Source of the DNA: Nitrospira sp.
GTDB lineage: Bacteria; Nitrospirota; Nitrospiria; Nitrospirales; Nitrospiraceae
DNA length: 64,000 bases
Direction of reading: 5' to 3'
Assembly (NCBI GenBank): GCA_016873495.1
Contig: VGXC01000016.1
Span: 1 to 64,000 of the forward strand
The notes below the pieces were generated by a model, which was not told the DNA's origin, ran no database searches, and saw only the letters and a program-made list of their open reading frames with translations. How positions within the stretch are numbered: position 1 is the first letter of the stretch; every line of letters starts with the position of its first letter. Positions 17,394 to 26,182 of the stretch are shown one piece after another. Position numbers and translations under genes: made by a program.

Positions 17394-18527
17394 ATGCCGC
17401 ACGACTTCATGCCCGGCCTGGCAGGGGTGCCGGCCGCCAAATCCGCCGTCAGTGATGTGGACGGGGAGCGGGGGATTTTGGAATATCGAGGCATTCGGGT
17501 CGAAGAACTTTGCGCCGGATCTTCCTTTCTGGAGACCGCCTGGTTGTTGCTCTTCGGTCGCCTCCCGAGCCGATCGGAGCTTGAGCGGTTTGTCCGCGAT
17601 GTGACGCTCCACCGACGGATCAAATATCGCATTGTAGACTTGATCAAGTGCCTGCCAGAGCAGGGCCATCCGATGGATGCGCTGCAAGCGGGCGTGGCGG
17701 CGCTGGGCATGTTTTACCCGGGCCGCCAGGTCACCGACGTGGAAAACAACTATTGGTCGGCCGTGCGGCTGATTGCCAAGCTTCCCACGATCGTGGCGGC
17801 CTATGCCAGGCTGCGGCGGGGCGACGACTATCTGCCGCCACGCGACGACTTGAGCTTTGCCGAGAATTTTCTCTACATGCTCACGGAGCGCGTTCCCGAT
17901 CCCGTGCTGAGCCGGACCTTGGATGTCTGTTTGATCCTGCATGCCGAGCACACGATGAATGCCTCCACCTTTGCCGGGATCGTGACGGCCTCGACCCTGG
18001 CCGATCCCTATACGGTCGTCGCCTCGTCCATCGGCGCGCTCAAGGGGCCGCTGCACGGGGGGGCGAACGAAGAAGTCGTGCAGATGCTGCGCGAGATCGG
18101 TGCCCCCGGCAACGTCAGGCCCTATATCACGCGGCTCCTGGCTGAGAAGCGGAAGGTCATGGGGCTGGGGCACCGGGTCTACAAGGTCAAGGATCCGCGT
18201 GCCACCGTGTTGCAGGGTCTGTGCGGGCAGGTCTTCCGGGAATGCGGAACCTCGCCTCTCTACGAGGTGGCGGTGGAGGTGGAACGGGTGTCGGCAGAGC
18301 TCCTGGCCGGGAAACCCATCTATCCCAACGTGGACTTCTACTCCGGGATCGTCTACGACAAGATGGGGATGGAGGCGGATTGCTTTACCCCAATCTTTGC
18401 GATGGCCCGTGTGGCCGGATGGCTGGCCCATTGGTTCGAGCAACTTCGCGAGAACAAGTTATACCGCCCGGACCAGATCTACGAAGGCGACCACAACCGC
18501 CCCTATGTCCCGCTGAGCCAACGCTAG
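17394..18527 (+). CDS. gltA: Citrate synthase
   Basis: 377 residues; condenses oxaloacetate and acetyl-CoA. Family signatures: HAEHTMNASTFAG with a catalytic-site His, the GALKGPLHGGANE loop, MGLGHRVYKVKDPRA with the second His, and the catalytic Asp in NVDFYSGIVYDKMG. The length fits short (type II / 2-methylcitrate synthase-like) enzymes, so some activity with propionyl-CoA cannot be excluded. Start ATG at 17394 follows AGAGGGGATAGCGAA. Transcribed alone. Confidence 0.9.
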   Translation: MPHDFMPGLAGVPAAKSAVSDVDGERGILEYRGIRVEELCAGSSFLETAWLLLFGRLPSRSELERFVRDVTLHRRIKYRIVDLIKCLPEQGHPMDALQAGVAALGMFYPGRQVTDVENNYWSAVRLIAKLPTIVAAYARLRRGDDYLPPRDDLSFAENFLYMLTERVPDPVLSRTLDVCLILHAEHTMNASTFAGIVTASTLADPYTVVASSIGALKGPLHGGANEEVVQMLREIGAPGNVRPYITRLLAEKRKVMGLGHRVYKVKDPRATVLQGLCGQVFRECGTSPLYEVAVEVERVSAELLAGKPIYPNVDFYSGIVYDKMGMEADCFTPIFAMARVAGWLAHWFEQLRENKLYRPDQIYEGDHNRPYVPLSQR

Positions 18528-18608
18528 CCCGCACGACCTATGAGTCTCGCTGGCCGTCGTCGATGTCTGTCGGACTCTTGGCCCCGCTGCCGCCTCCGAT
18601 ATTGAGCA

Positions 18609-18646
18609 CTGTCTCATCGACACATAATCTGAGACAGAATGTGTCG
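18609..18646. promoter_or_regulatory. Two interleaved perfect 8-bp inverted repeats, possible activator site
   Basis: CTGTCTCA (18609-18616) pairs with TGAGACAG (18630-18637), while CGACACAT (18618-18625) pairs with ATGTGTCG (18639-18646). The arms alternate, so the two hairpins exclude each other. TGTC/GACA half-sites cluster here. The position, about 110 bp before a sigma-54-like element, suits an enhancer site for an NtrC-type activator; alternatively it is a switching RNA structure. Confidence 0.4.
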
Positions 18647-18744
18647 CGCCAGTGTCGCAACCACGAAGAACCAGCCTCATCTGTTTCACGTCCAAAGTGT
18701 CCGACATATTTGAATTTACAAGAACATTTTAAGTGTGGATATCG

Positions 18745-18760
18745 TGGCACGTGAATTGAT
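18745..18760 (+). promoter_or_regulatory. Weak sigma-54-like promoter element
   Basis: TGGCACG, four bases, then TTGAT. The -24 box is perfect, but the -12 box has GA instead of the near-invariant GC. It lies 54 bp before the start at 18814. Confidence 0.22.
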
Positions 18761-18813
18761 AATGCCAAGTGGCGTATAGGCTTTTGGCTCAAGGGGACAG
18801 AGGAGCGCACGCG

Positions 18814-19104
18814 ATGCTAGCGAAAGGCCTCCTGGTAGAGGATCAAAACGGACAAGAATATCTTCTCAGCGTCAACGAGCAGGGTCAAGGCGGGTCGCAT
18901 GATGTGCGAATCAGTCGACGCGTCGCAGGCCAGTGGGTCTTGATGGGAGTGACGGAGCCGCCAGTCTCCTCCGTACGCGAGGGAGTCATTGGGGCATTGC
19001 TGGATTTCTTTACGGGGATTTGCCGCGTTCTCAATCAAAGCGACAGCCGTCGACAGGCACAACGGATGCGACCGGCCGTTCGATCTCGTACGTCCCATTC
19101 GTGA
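18814..19104 (+). CDS. Hypothetical protein at the head of the exopolysaccharide locus
   Basis: 96 residues, no recognised domain. The first half is a beta-type stretch (GLLVEDQNGQEYLLSVNEQG), the second has a short hydrophobic segment (VIGALLDFFTGICRVL) and a basic tail. ATG at 18814 has AGAGGAG nine bases upstream. It lies 140 bp before the ATPase gene on the same strand. It could belong to the locus or be independent. Confidence 0.5.
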   Translation: MLAKGLLVEDQNGQEYLLSVNEQGQGGSHDVRISRRVAGQWVLMGVTEPPVSSVREGVIGALLDFFTGICRVLNQSDSRRQAQRMRPAVRSRTSHS

Positions 19105-19149
19105 GACGGTGCGGTCCCCGATGATTGTGGGTTAAGTGGCTGTAATATC

Positions 19150-19177
19150 TTGACAAATCATAAATTTGTGGCACAAT
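19150..19177 (+). promoter_or_regulatory. Probable sigma-70 promoter of the exopolysaccharide locus
   Basis: Consensus -35 TTGACA (19150-19155), 16 bp, then CACAAT (19172-19177), located 68 bp before the first locus gene. The -10 is overlapped by the palindrome TTGTG-G-CACAA (19166-19176), a candidate operator. Confidence 0.42.
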
Positions 19178-19244
19178 CCATCGGGAGTCCAGCTCCTGCG
19201 GACCTGTCCCGGTCGCACTAGCACTGGAAAGGGCTGATCGTCTC

Positions 19245-20072
19245 GTGCATTACGAAGACTATTGGGGGCTAAAGCTCTCACCCTTCGAGAACGTCCCCGA
19301 TCCCAAATTTTATTTCCCCTCGCCGAAGCACGAGGAGGGGCTGCACCGGCTTCTCTACGGCGTGGAAGCGCGTAAAGGAGCGCTGTTGCTTACCGGCGAG
19401 ATCGGCTGCGGCAAGACGACCCTCAGCCGCCAGTTCATTCAGCATCTGGCCCACGAGCGGTACGACACGGCGCTGATCGCCAATCCCGCCATTGATGCGC
19501 AGGAGTTTATCGGCGAGGTGCTATATCAATTCGGGTTGACCGGCAACGGGAGCAAGCTCGAACGGCTGCATCACCTCAACGAGCATCTGCTGGAGAACTT
19601 GAAAAAAGGCAAAGACACGGTTGTCATCGTGGATGAAGCCCAGGCGATCAAAGACGACAGCGTCTTCGAGGAACTCCGACTGCTCTTGAATTTCCAGCTC
19701 AACGATCGCTTCCTGCTCACGCTGATCATGCTTGGCCAGCCGGAGTTGAACGCACGGATCAACGCCATTCAACAGTTTGCACAACGCATTGCCATCCGGT
19801 TCCATTTGCCGGCCTTCGACCTTCAGGAGACCACCAAGTATATGGAATTCCGCCTTCAGACGGCGGGAGCGGACCGCCGGCCGATTTTCTCCCCGGATGC
19901 GATCGATTTGATCTTCCGGAGCTCCGGCGGGATTCCGAGAAACATCAACACCATGGCCGACCTGGCGCTGTTGAGCGGATTTCTTGAGCGGAAGGCGCAA
20001 ATCGACGGGCCGGTCGTCAGTCGTGTCATCGCGGACTTTAACCTGGGGGAGCCGCGTGGTTCGGCTCACTGA
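19245..20072 (+). CDS. ExeA-like AAA+ ATPase (XrtA/polysaccharide-locus type)
   Basis: 275 residues. MHYEDYWGLKLSPFENVPDP is the standard N-terminus of the ExeA/GspA-type AAA ATPases that are often encoded in exosortase-A polysaccharide loci. Walker A GEIGCGKTT (51-59), Walker B VVIVDEAQ (126-133) and a sensor/arginine region GGIPRNINTMAD are intact. It has no membrane segment and no peptidoglycan-binding domain, so it is probably cytoplasmic. The GTG start at 19245 follows GGAAAGGG. Its end overlaps the HD-domain gene by 17 bp, implying coupled expression. Exact role in polysaccharide export is not established. Confidence 0.85.
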   Translation: MHYEDYWGLKLSPFENVPDPKFYFPSPKHEEGLHRLLYGVEARKGALLLTGEIGCGKTTLSRQFIQHLAHERYDTALIANPAIDAQEFIGEVLYQFGLTGNGSKLERLHHLNEHLLENLKKGKDTVVIVDEAQAIKDDSVFEELRLLLNFQLNDRFLLTLIMLGQPELNARINAIQQFAQRIAIRFHLPAFDLQETTKYMEFRLQTAGADRRPIFSPDAIDLIFRSSGGIPRNINTMADLALLSGFLERKAQIDGPVVSRVIADFNLGEPRGSAH

Positions 20073-21327
20073 TCTGATCAGGGGGGCAAAGGCTCCGCCG
20101 GGGACCGCAGAGGAGGCAAAGCCCGGAGCCGACGCTGCGCAAGAGGAGAAAGCCGCGTCTCCGGCCGTCGCTCCCCCTGCGCCCGCCGTATTGCCGGTCC
20201 AGTTGCGCGCCCTTAAAGAGCAGATTCAACGTCAAGCCGACCCTTCGGTGGCAGTGCCTGCGCCGCCGACGCCGCAAGCGGCTCCGCCGGCCGGACCGCG
20301 GACGATGGCGCTCGAAGCGGCAATTCTCACGGCGCCGCCGCCCGCGCCGATGACTTCGGCTACGCCGCTCACGCAGCCCAGAACTGCGGTGCTGGAGTTG
20401 CCGCCGGATCTGACCGGTTTTACCACGCAAGCGGCCGTCTCCGCGGCGTCACAGGTGGATTGGTACGGCAAGGCGGAAGCGGCTCTTGCGGGGATCGCGA
20501 CGGCTGTCAGTAAGCAGCGCGCCTTGTCGCTCGGCGATCTGCCGCAAATCGCCGAAGGCTTGGCCGAGTCCCTCGCGGTCGATGACCGCCTCCTGGTCCG
20601 CGCGATCTCTCACCAAAGCGGTCCTTCGCTGATCGGCAACATGGTGCATGTCGCCATCTTCGGCGTGAAGATCGGCATGGGACTGGGCTATCGTCCGGAT
20701 GAACTGGCCAAGTTGGCCTTCGCGGCGCTCGTGCACGACATCGGGATGTTTCAGTTGCCCGAAGCGATGTTGGAAGAGACGGGCCGGTGGACGGAGGAAC
20801 AGGTCGAATTGCTGCGCCGACATCCTCACACCGGATCCGATCTGCTCAAGCAGGCCGCCAAAGCCCATCCCTGGCTCCCCGAGATCGTGCTGCAGGAACA
20901 CGAGCGAATCAACGGCTCTGGCTACCCGAAGGGGTTGCAAGGGCCGCAGATCCACGAGTTCGCACTGGTTATCGGACTGGCGGATGTGCTCGATGCCATG
21001 CTGCGATCGCGGGCGACCAGGAAGGCCCTGCTCCCGCATGAGGCGGTCCGTCTGCTCTTGTCGCGCGAGAAGTCCGGCTTCCCCACGCGTCTCTTTAAAA
21101 GCCTTCTCCAGCAGTTTTCGCTGTTTCCGGTGGGCACCTGGGTGAAGTTGACATCGGGCGAGATCGGCGAGGTCTTCCGGTCGAACCCGCGCTTCCCCTT
21201 GCGTCCCGCGGTGAAGATCATCATCGACCAGAGCGGGCAGCGGCTGCGCGAGCCCAAGGATCTGGACTTGAGCGGATCTCCCTTGGTCCATGTCGCGGAG
21301 ATCGTGGATGCGTTGCAGCTCGTCTGA
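20056..21327 (+). CDS. HD-GYP-like domain protein with Pro/Ala-rich N-terminus
   Basis: 423 residues from GTG 20056 (GGGGGAG upstream). Residues 10-135 are a low-complexity Ala/Pro linker; about 140-330 form an HD-type helical domain. Seen: H227-D228 in LVHDIGMFQLP, H256 in RRHPHTG, EHERINGSGYPKGL (281-294) and D310. This follows the HD-GYP layout of c-di-GMP phosphodiesterases, but the usual HHE..DG reads E-H-E..NG and the Lys after HDIG is Met, so activity could be altered. A small C-terminal domain follows (LFPVGTWVKLTSGEIGEV). Overlap with the ATPase gene suggests a regulatory pair for the locus. Confidence 0.75.
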   Translation: MVRLTDLIRGAKAPPGTAEEAKPGADAAQEEKAASPAVAPPAPAVLPVQLRALKEQIQRQADPSVAVPAPPTPQAAPPAGPRTMALEAAILTAPPPAPMTSATPLTQPRTAVLELPPDLTGFTTQAAVSAASQVDWYGKAEAALAGIATAVSKQRALSLGDLPQIAEGLAESLAVDDRLLVRAISHQSGPSLIGNMVHVAIFGVKIGMGLGYRPDELAKLAFAALVHDIGMFQLPEAMLEETGRWTEEQVELLRRHPHTGSDLLKQAAKAHPWLPEIVLQEHERINGSGYPKGLQGPQIHEFALVIGLADVLDAMLRSRATRKALLPHEAVRLLLSREKSGFPTRLFKSLLQQFSLFPVGTWVKLTSGEIGEVFRSNPRFPLRPAVKIIIDQSGQRLREPKDLDLSGSPLVHVAEIVDALQLV

Positions 21328-21394
21328 CGGCATACTCCCGTCACGAAGGAGCGACCACCGACTGGTTCCCATGGCTGGTGGAACGCTGGATGCG

Positions 21395-22525
21395 ATGAGA
21401 TCGAGCAGCCTAATCGCGACGACGGCAATGCTTTTTTTGGTCCTGGGGGCGCTCGCCGGCTGCTCGAGTTGGAGCGGCGTCATCCAGCCCACCGTTCCCA
21501 AGAACGCCTCGTCCGTCTATGTCATTCCCGACACCGAGGAACCGGTCGACGCAGCCGGATTAACCGAGCCTGCTCCGAGGCAGGACCCGGAGGATATGCT
21601 GGAGCCGGGGGACGCGCTGGACATCGTCGTTCGCCGGGGGGCCGGGGAAGAGAAGTATCAGGCTGTGGTTCGGGCCAACGGCAATATTACGGTGTCGTTC
21701 CAGGATATCAACGTCAAGGGGCTGACCGAGGGAGAGGCGGAGGAAAGGATCAATCAAGCACTGTCCCGGGTCATCAGAAACCCCAGCACACAATTGCGGA
21801 TCATGCAAAAGGTGTCGGGGCGTCCCAAGAGCATCTACCTGATCGGGGAAGTGAGGCAGCCGGGAAAATTTCCGCTGACGCGGCGGATGACGCTCCTGCA
21901 GGCGATCGCCGTGGGGAACGGTTATACCGATGTGGCGATGACGGAGCGGGTCGTGCTGATTTCCAAGCGGGAAGGGCGCAAGCCGTTGATTCGAGTCGTG
22001 AACATGAAGGCGGCCTTGATCTCGGCGGACCAAGCTCCGGATCTGTCTTTGAACGAGAACGATATCATTTTCGTTCCGCGGAGCGAAGCCGGAGACTTTT
22101 ACAATTACTATATCAAAGTGGCGTTGCCCATCGTCACCCAGGTGGTCAACGCGCTCAACTCGGTGTTCATCGGTAAAACTCTGGATCAGGCTTTCAGGGT
22201 TCCTGTGGACCAGCCGGTCACGCCGGCCATTCCGGTCTGTTGGGTCGCCGGCGTGCTCTACGGCGAGCAGGCCTGGCAGACCAAGATGCTCCGCTGGTAC
22301 ATCGTCGGGCCGTTCTCCGACCATTGGGCCGGCCGGGCCTTTGCGGACCTCTATCGCGCCTATGGAAAGCAAACGGCCCGGGTCTTGGAACGGCACCCCC
22401 GCTTGCAGGCGCTGGTCCGCCCTCTGTTCGACCGGCTCTTGATTCAGGCCGTTCGGGCGGCAGGGGACCGCCCGGCGCAGGCGTTCCCCGTCGCTCGATC
22501 GGCAAACATCCGGGACCACCGTTAG
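21395..22525 (+). CDS. wza: Wza-type polysaccharide export lipoprotein with CFI-box-like C-terminal domain
   Basis: 376 residues. The lipoprotein signal ends at LGALAGC (Cys23). A Poly_export domain lies at about 65-145 (MLEPGDALDIVVRR, VRANGNITVS) and an SLBB domain at about 146-230 (YLIGEVRQPGKFPL, NDIIFVPRSEAGDF), as in outer-membrane export proteins. Beyond residue 275 there is an extra domain, PVCWVAGVLYG ... LRWYIVGPFSDHWAGRAF ... YRAYG ... ERHPRLQALVRPL. It resembles the CFI-box-CTERM module (CFIATAAYG...LR.FRD..L....GR.F...YY). The ATG at 21395 is chosen because it gives a proper lipoprotein signal. Confidence 0.85.
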   Translation: MRSSSLIATTAMLFLVLGALAGCSSWSGVIQPTVPKNASSVYVIPDTEEPVDAAGLTEPAPRQDPEDMLEPGDALDIVVRRGAGEEKYQAVVRANGNITVSFQDINVKGLTEGEAEERINQALSRVIRNPSTQLRIMQKVSGRPKSIYLIGEVRQPGKFPLTRRMTLLQAIAVGNGYTDVAMTERVVLISKREGRKPLIRVVNMKAALISADQAPDLSLNENDIIFVPRSEAGDFYNYYIKVALPIVTQVVNALNSVFIGKTLDQAFRVPVDQPVTPAIPVCWVAGVLYGEQAWQTKMLRWYIVGPFSDHWAGRAFADLYRAYGKQTARVLERHPRLQALVRPLFDRLLIQAVRAAGDRPAQAFPVARSANIRDHR

Positions 22526-22534
22526 CGGAACCCT

Positions 22535-24679
22535 ATGGCGCAATACGACCTCAATCTTGTCGACTTCTGGCTGATCGTCCGCCGCCGGAAGCTCATCATC
22601 CTCTTCACGGTGGTCCTCGTCGGAATCTCGACCGCAACCCTGCCCTATCTCGTCGGCCCGGCTCCTGTGTTCAAAGCCTCGGCTCGGGTCAAATATGAAC
22701 GGTCCACGACCGCGTCCGGCCTGTTGCAGGAATCTATCGGCGCGGTCGGGGAGGGGAGCGATATCGCGACGCAAGCCGAGGTGATCAAGAGCTTCAACGT
22801 GATCGAGCGGGTCGCTAAGGAAATGAATCTAATCGACAAGACCCTGGAGTCCAAAGACGTCCGCGGGAATCATGAACTTCTGGGCATAATTTAGGACATC
22901 CAAGGGCATATCGAAGCCTCGCAGGAGGGGAGCACCAACATCATCAAGATCACGGCGACGGCGGGCGATCCCAGGACCGCCGAACGGTACGCGACCTTGT
23001 CGGCCGACGCCTATCGCGAGGAGAACATTTACAACCGGAACCGTCAGGTGATCGAGGCGCGGCGTTTCGTCGAGGGGCAGTTGAAGAACCTGGCGGCCAG
23101 TTTGCACGAATCCGAGCAGGCGCTTCGGGAGTTCAAGGAGCAGGAAGGGCAGGTGTTCGTCACCGAGGAAGCCAAGCAGGCCCTCGAACAGTACAACAAG
23201 CTGGAAGGGGAGCAGGAACGGTTGTCGCGGGTTCGAAAGGAGGTAACGGCCCAACTCCAATCGCTGAAGGAGAGCAAGACCGTCGTGCAGGAGACGCAGA
23301 GCCGCGTCTACTCCGACGAGGTGGAGGCGCTGATCAGCAAGCTGAACCAGCGTATGTCGGACCTCACCCAGGAGCGGGATCTGCTGTTGATCAACTATAC
23401 GTCCGAGCATGCCCTCGTGCGCGAGCTGGACCGCCGGATCGTGAACGTCAAAGGCGAGATGATCCGGGAGTTGGAAGCCAAGCTCAGGACCTTCGATGAA
23501 CGGGAGCGGGCGCTTCGGGAGTCCATCGTGCGATACAAGGAGCGATACCTCAGTCTGCCCCAAGCGGCAATCCAATTGGCGCGGCTCGAGCGGGACGTCA
23601 TGGTGAACAGCAACCTCTATGCGGCGCTCAAATCCAAGCACCAGGAGTTCATGATCAAGGGCGCCGAGCAGATCGAAGAGGTGACGATCATCGAGCCGGC
23701 GCCGCTGCCGACCCGCCCGACGAATGCGCCGAACCTGCCCTTGAACGCATTTCTGGGCATACTGATGGGCGGCATGGTCGGACTGGTGGCGGCCTTTCTG
23801 AAGGAATCCTTCGACACCTCCATCGGCACGATCGAAGAGGTCGAGGCGTACCTGAAAGTGCCGGTGCTGGGCGTCATTCCGAGGATGAACCGCAAGGAGA
23901 TCGAACGAGAAATCCAGATGGGCTTCCAGGAAAAACTGGACCGCGAAACGCTGGACCTCTATTGCCACCTGGTGGCCCTGTTCGATCCGCAATCCCCGCT
24001 GGCGGAGGGGTACCGTTCGCTGCGCACGAATATTCAATTCGCGGGCGGGATGCAGGGGAATCGGGTGTTGGCCTTCGTCAGTGCCGGCGCGCAGGAAGGC
24101 AAATCCACCAGCGCGGTCAATCTGGCGATCGCATTGGCTCAGGACGGTAAACGGGTGTTGCTCGTCGATGCCGACTTGCGGAAGCCCACCATCCATGAAC
24201 GGCTGGGCTTGGAGCAGATACCGGGTCTGAGCGAGGTCATCCTCGGCGCGGTGTCCTACCTGGAGGCGATCCGCACCGTGACGGACCTGATGTTGGGCAA
24301 GTTGGGGGTCGAGCAGGTGATCAATGCCCCCGGCATCGACAACCTCAACATCCTTCCCTCCGGAAAACGCCCGGACAATCCGGCCGAGTTTATGAATTCC
24401 CCGAAGCTGACCGAACTTATCGACACCGTGCGGAAGGAGTACGATATCGTGATTTTCGACTGCCCGCCCATCCTCCCGGTCACGGACGGCGTGACGCTGG
24501 GCTCCAAGGTGGACGGGGTCGTGATGGTCTACCAGGTCGGCAAGGTGGGACGCAACGCGCTCAAACGCGCCAAGTCGCTTCTGGAAAACGCCCACGCCTC
24601 GTTGATCGGGATCGTCTTAAGCAACGTCAGCGCCGAGCTCACGCCCGATTACGAAATGTACCGGTATAGCTACAAATAG
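22535..24679 (+). pseudogene. wzc: Wzc-type chain-length determinant/tyrosine autokinase, interrupted by in-frame TAG
   Basis: The frame runs 715 codons, the normal size for Wzc, but codon 120 (22892-22894) is TAG, inside the N-terminal Wzz domain (...NHELLGII-stop-DIQGHIEAS...). The sequence reads as the family on both sides in the same frame, so one substitution (for example from CAG) would restore it. Features: an N-terminal TM helix (KLIILFTVVLVGIS), a long coiled coil, a second TM (LGILMGGMVGLVAAFL), a BY-kinase domain with Walker A GAQEGKSTSAVNLA, A' VLLVDADLRKP and B VIFDCPPI, and a C-terminal Tyr cluster (YEMYRYSYK) for autophosphorylation. Readthrough, a restart at TTG 22997, real decay or a base-call error are all possible. 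Confidence 0.8.
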
Positions 24680-24706
24680 CCGCTCCTCACAGGCAGGCCG
24701 TCGAAC

Positions 24707-26182
24707 ATGGACAGCGCGCGTATCGGACCGATAGAACTGGTGGTACTCGTCGTGCTGGCGGTCGGGATGGGCGTGGCTGTGACCAGCGGCCAGTCGACGA
24801 TGATGGTGGCCGCCGTGGCCGGCACCGCCTTCATGATCGCGGCGTTCCTCTCCACCCGCCTCTGCCTCTACTTCCTCGTCTATTCCATGCTGCTCGGCCC
24901 CGAACTCGAGTTCGGCGGGGAATTCACCGGCGGAGCGACGGGCAGAAAAGGCCAAGCGAGCCTGGGGCACGGGATGACCCTTCGTTTGGACGATTTTCTG
25001 CTGGTCATCGTCGGATTGATCTGGCTCATCAAGGCCGCCATCCATAAGCAAGAGGCGCCTCTCAAGCATACGCCGCTGAACGGCCCGATCATGCTCTATG
25101 TGGCAGCCTGCGCATTCGCCACGCTGATGGGAGTCTTTTCCGGCCGCGTGAAGCCCCTGCCGGGCTTCTTCTTCAACTTGAAGTACTTCGAGTATTTCTT
25201 CCTGTACTTCATGGTGCTCAACGTGGTGGAGACCAAAGACCAGGTCAAGGGGTTGATCACCGCCAGCCTGTGGACCTGCTTGTTCGTCTCGCTGTTTGCG
25301 CTTGCCCAGATTCCAAGCGGGGACCGGGTGTCCGCGCCCTTCGAAGGGAAAGAGGGCGAGCCGAACACCCTCGGCGGCTACCTGGTCTTCATGTTGTCGA
25401 TCGTCGCCGGCTTGTTGATGACGCCCGGTGCGGTGCAAAAAAAATGGCCTTTATTGGCGCTGGTTTTCTTCGGCGGATTTTCGGTGTTGGCCACGTTATC
25501 GCGCTCGTCCTATCTGGCGGCCGCCGTCGTCCTGGTGGCGATCGTCGGCAAGATGAGCTACAAGCGGCCCTTGCTGTTCTCCATCATGTTCATGGTGCTG
25601 GCCGCGTCGCCCTGGTGGCTGCCGAAACCGGTGACGGAGCGCGTCTTCTTCACGTTCACCCAGGCCGCGGAAAAGGGCCAGGAAAAGGTGGCCGGCATTA
25701 GGGTGGACACGTCCACCTCCGAACGGATCCGCAACTGGGAGCAGGCCATGGACTCGTTTAAGAAGTCTCCCATCTATGGAATGGGCGTGACCGGGGCGCG
25801 ATATTTTATCGACGGCATGTATCCTCGGACCCTCAGCGAAACGGGCCTGTTCGGACTGGCCTCGTTTCTCTGGCTCTGCTGGATGGTCTTCCGTGTCGGG
25901 TGGACCTCCTACCATGAAGTCCGCGACCCCTATTTCGAAGGCATCGCGCTGGGATTCCTGTTGGGGCATCTCGGCATTTTGACGCACGCCATCGGCGGCA
26001 ACAGTTTCATCATCGTCCGCATCATGGAGCCCTACTGGCTGTTCGCGGCCCTGGTCATGAAAAGCTATATGTTGAGTCAAAGCGCTCCGGAAGAGGGCGT
26101 CGAAGCAAGAGGGACGCCGTCCGTGGAGTTGTCGGAGGCTAAACCCGGCCTTGCATGGAGTCCCGGGATTCGCCGCGCCTAA
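24707..26182 (+). CDS. O-antigen ligase / polymerase family membrane protein (Wzy/WaaL-like)
   Basis: 491 residues with about ten to twelve hydrophobic helices and a large hydrophilic loop towards the C-terminus containing RNWEQAMDSFKKSPIYGMGV. This is the characteristic Wzy_C / O-antigen ligase region, with the downstream ETGLFGLASFLWL. It either polymerises lipid-linked repeat units or ligates the polymer to an acceptor; sequence alone does not tell which. Being directly after wzc and the only such gene in the locus, polymerase is the likelier role. ATG at 24707 is 27 bp after the wzc stop. Confidence 0.85.
   Translation: MDSARIGPIELVVLVVLAVGMGVAVTSGQSTMMVAAVAGTAFMIAAFLSTRLCLYFLVYSMLLGPELEFGGEFTGGATGRKGQASLGHGMTLRLDDFLLVIVGLIWLIKAAIHKQEAPLKHTPLNGPIMLYVAACAFATLMGVFSGRVKPLPGFFFNLKYFEYFFLYFMVLNVVETKDQVKGLITASLWTCLFVSLFALAQIPSGDRVSAPFEGKEGEPNTLGGYLVFMLSIVAGLLMTPGAVQKKWPLLALVFFGGFSVLATLSRSSYLAAAVVLVAIVGKMSYKRPLLFSIMFMVLAASPWWLPKPVTERVFFTFTQAAEKGQEKVAGIRVDTSTSERIRNWEQAMDSFKKSPIYGMGVTGARYFIDGMYPRTLSETGLFGLASFLWLCWMVFRVGWTSYHEVRDPYFEGIALGFLLGHLGILTHAIGGNSFIIVRIMEPYWLFAALVMKSYMLSQSAPEEGVEARGTPSVELSEAKPGLAWSPGIRRA

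Larger units (their letters stand above)
18528..18813. other. Intergenic region upstream of the exopolysaccharide locus
   Basis: 286 bp without a convincing gene. It becomes AT-rich from about 18600 and holds two interleaved perfect inverted repeats (18609-18646), another GTGTCGC word just after them, and a weak sigma-54-like -24/-12 (18745-18760). Confidence 0.6.

Noticed and set aside
18745-18760. A confident sigma-54 promoter
   Set aside because: The -12 box lacks the near-invariant GC, so it is listed only as a weak element.
22892-22894. TAG in wzc as a pyrrolysine codon
   Set aside because: No pyl genes or downstream structure were seen, and pyrrolysine is not expected in this family; suppression or error is more likely.
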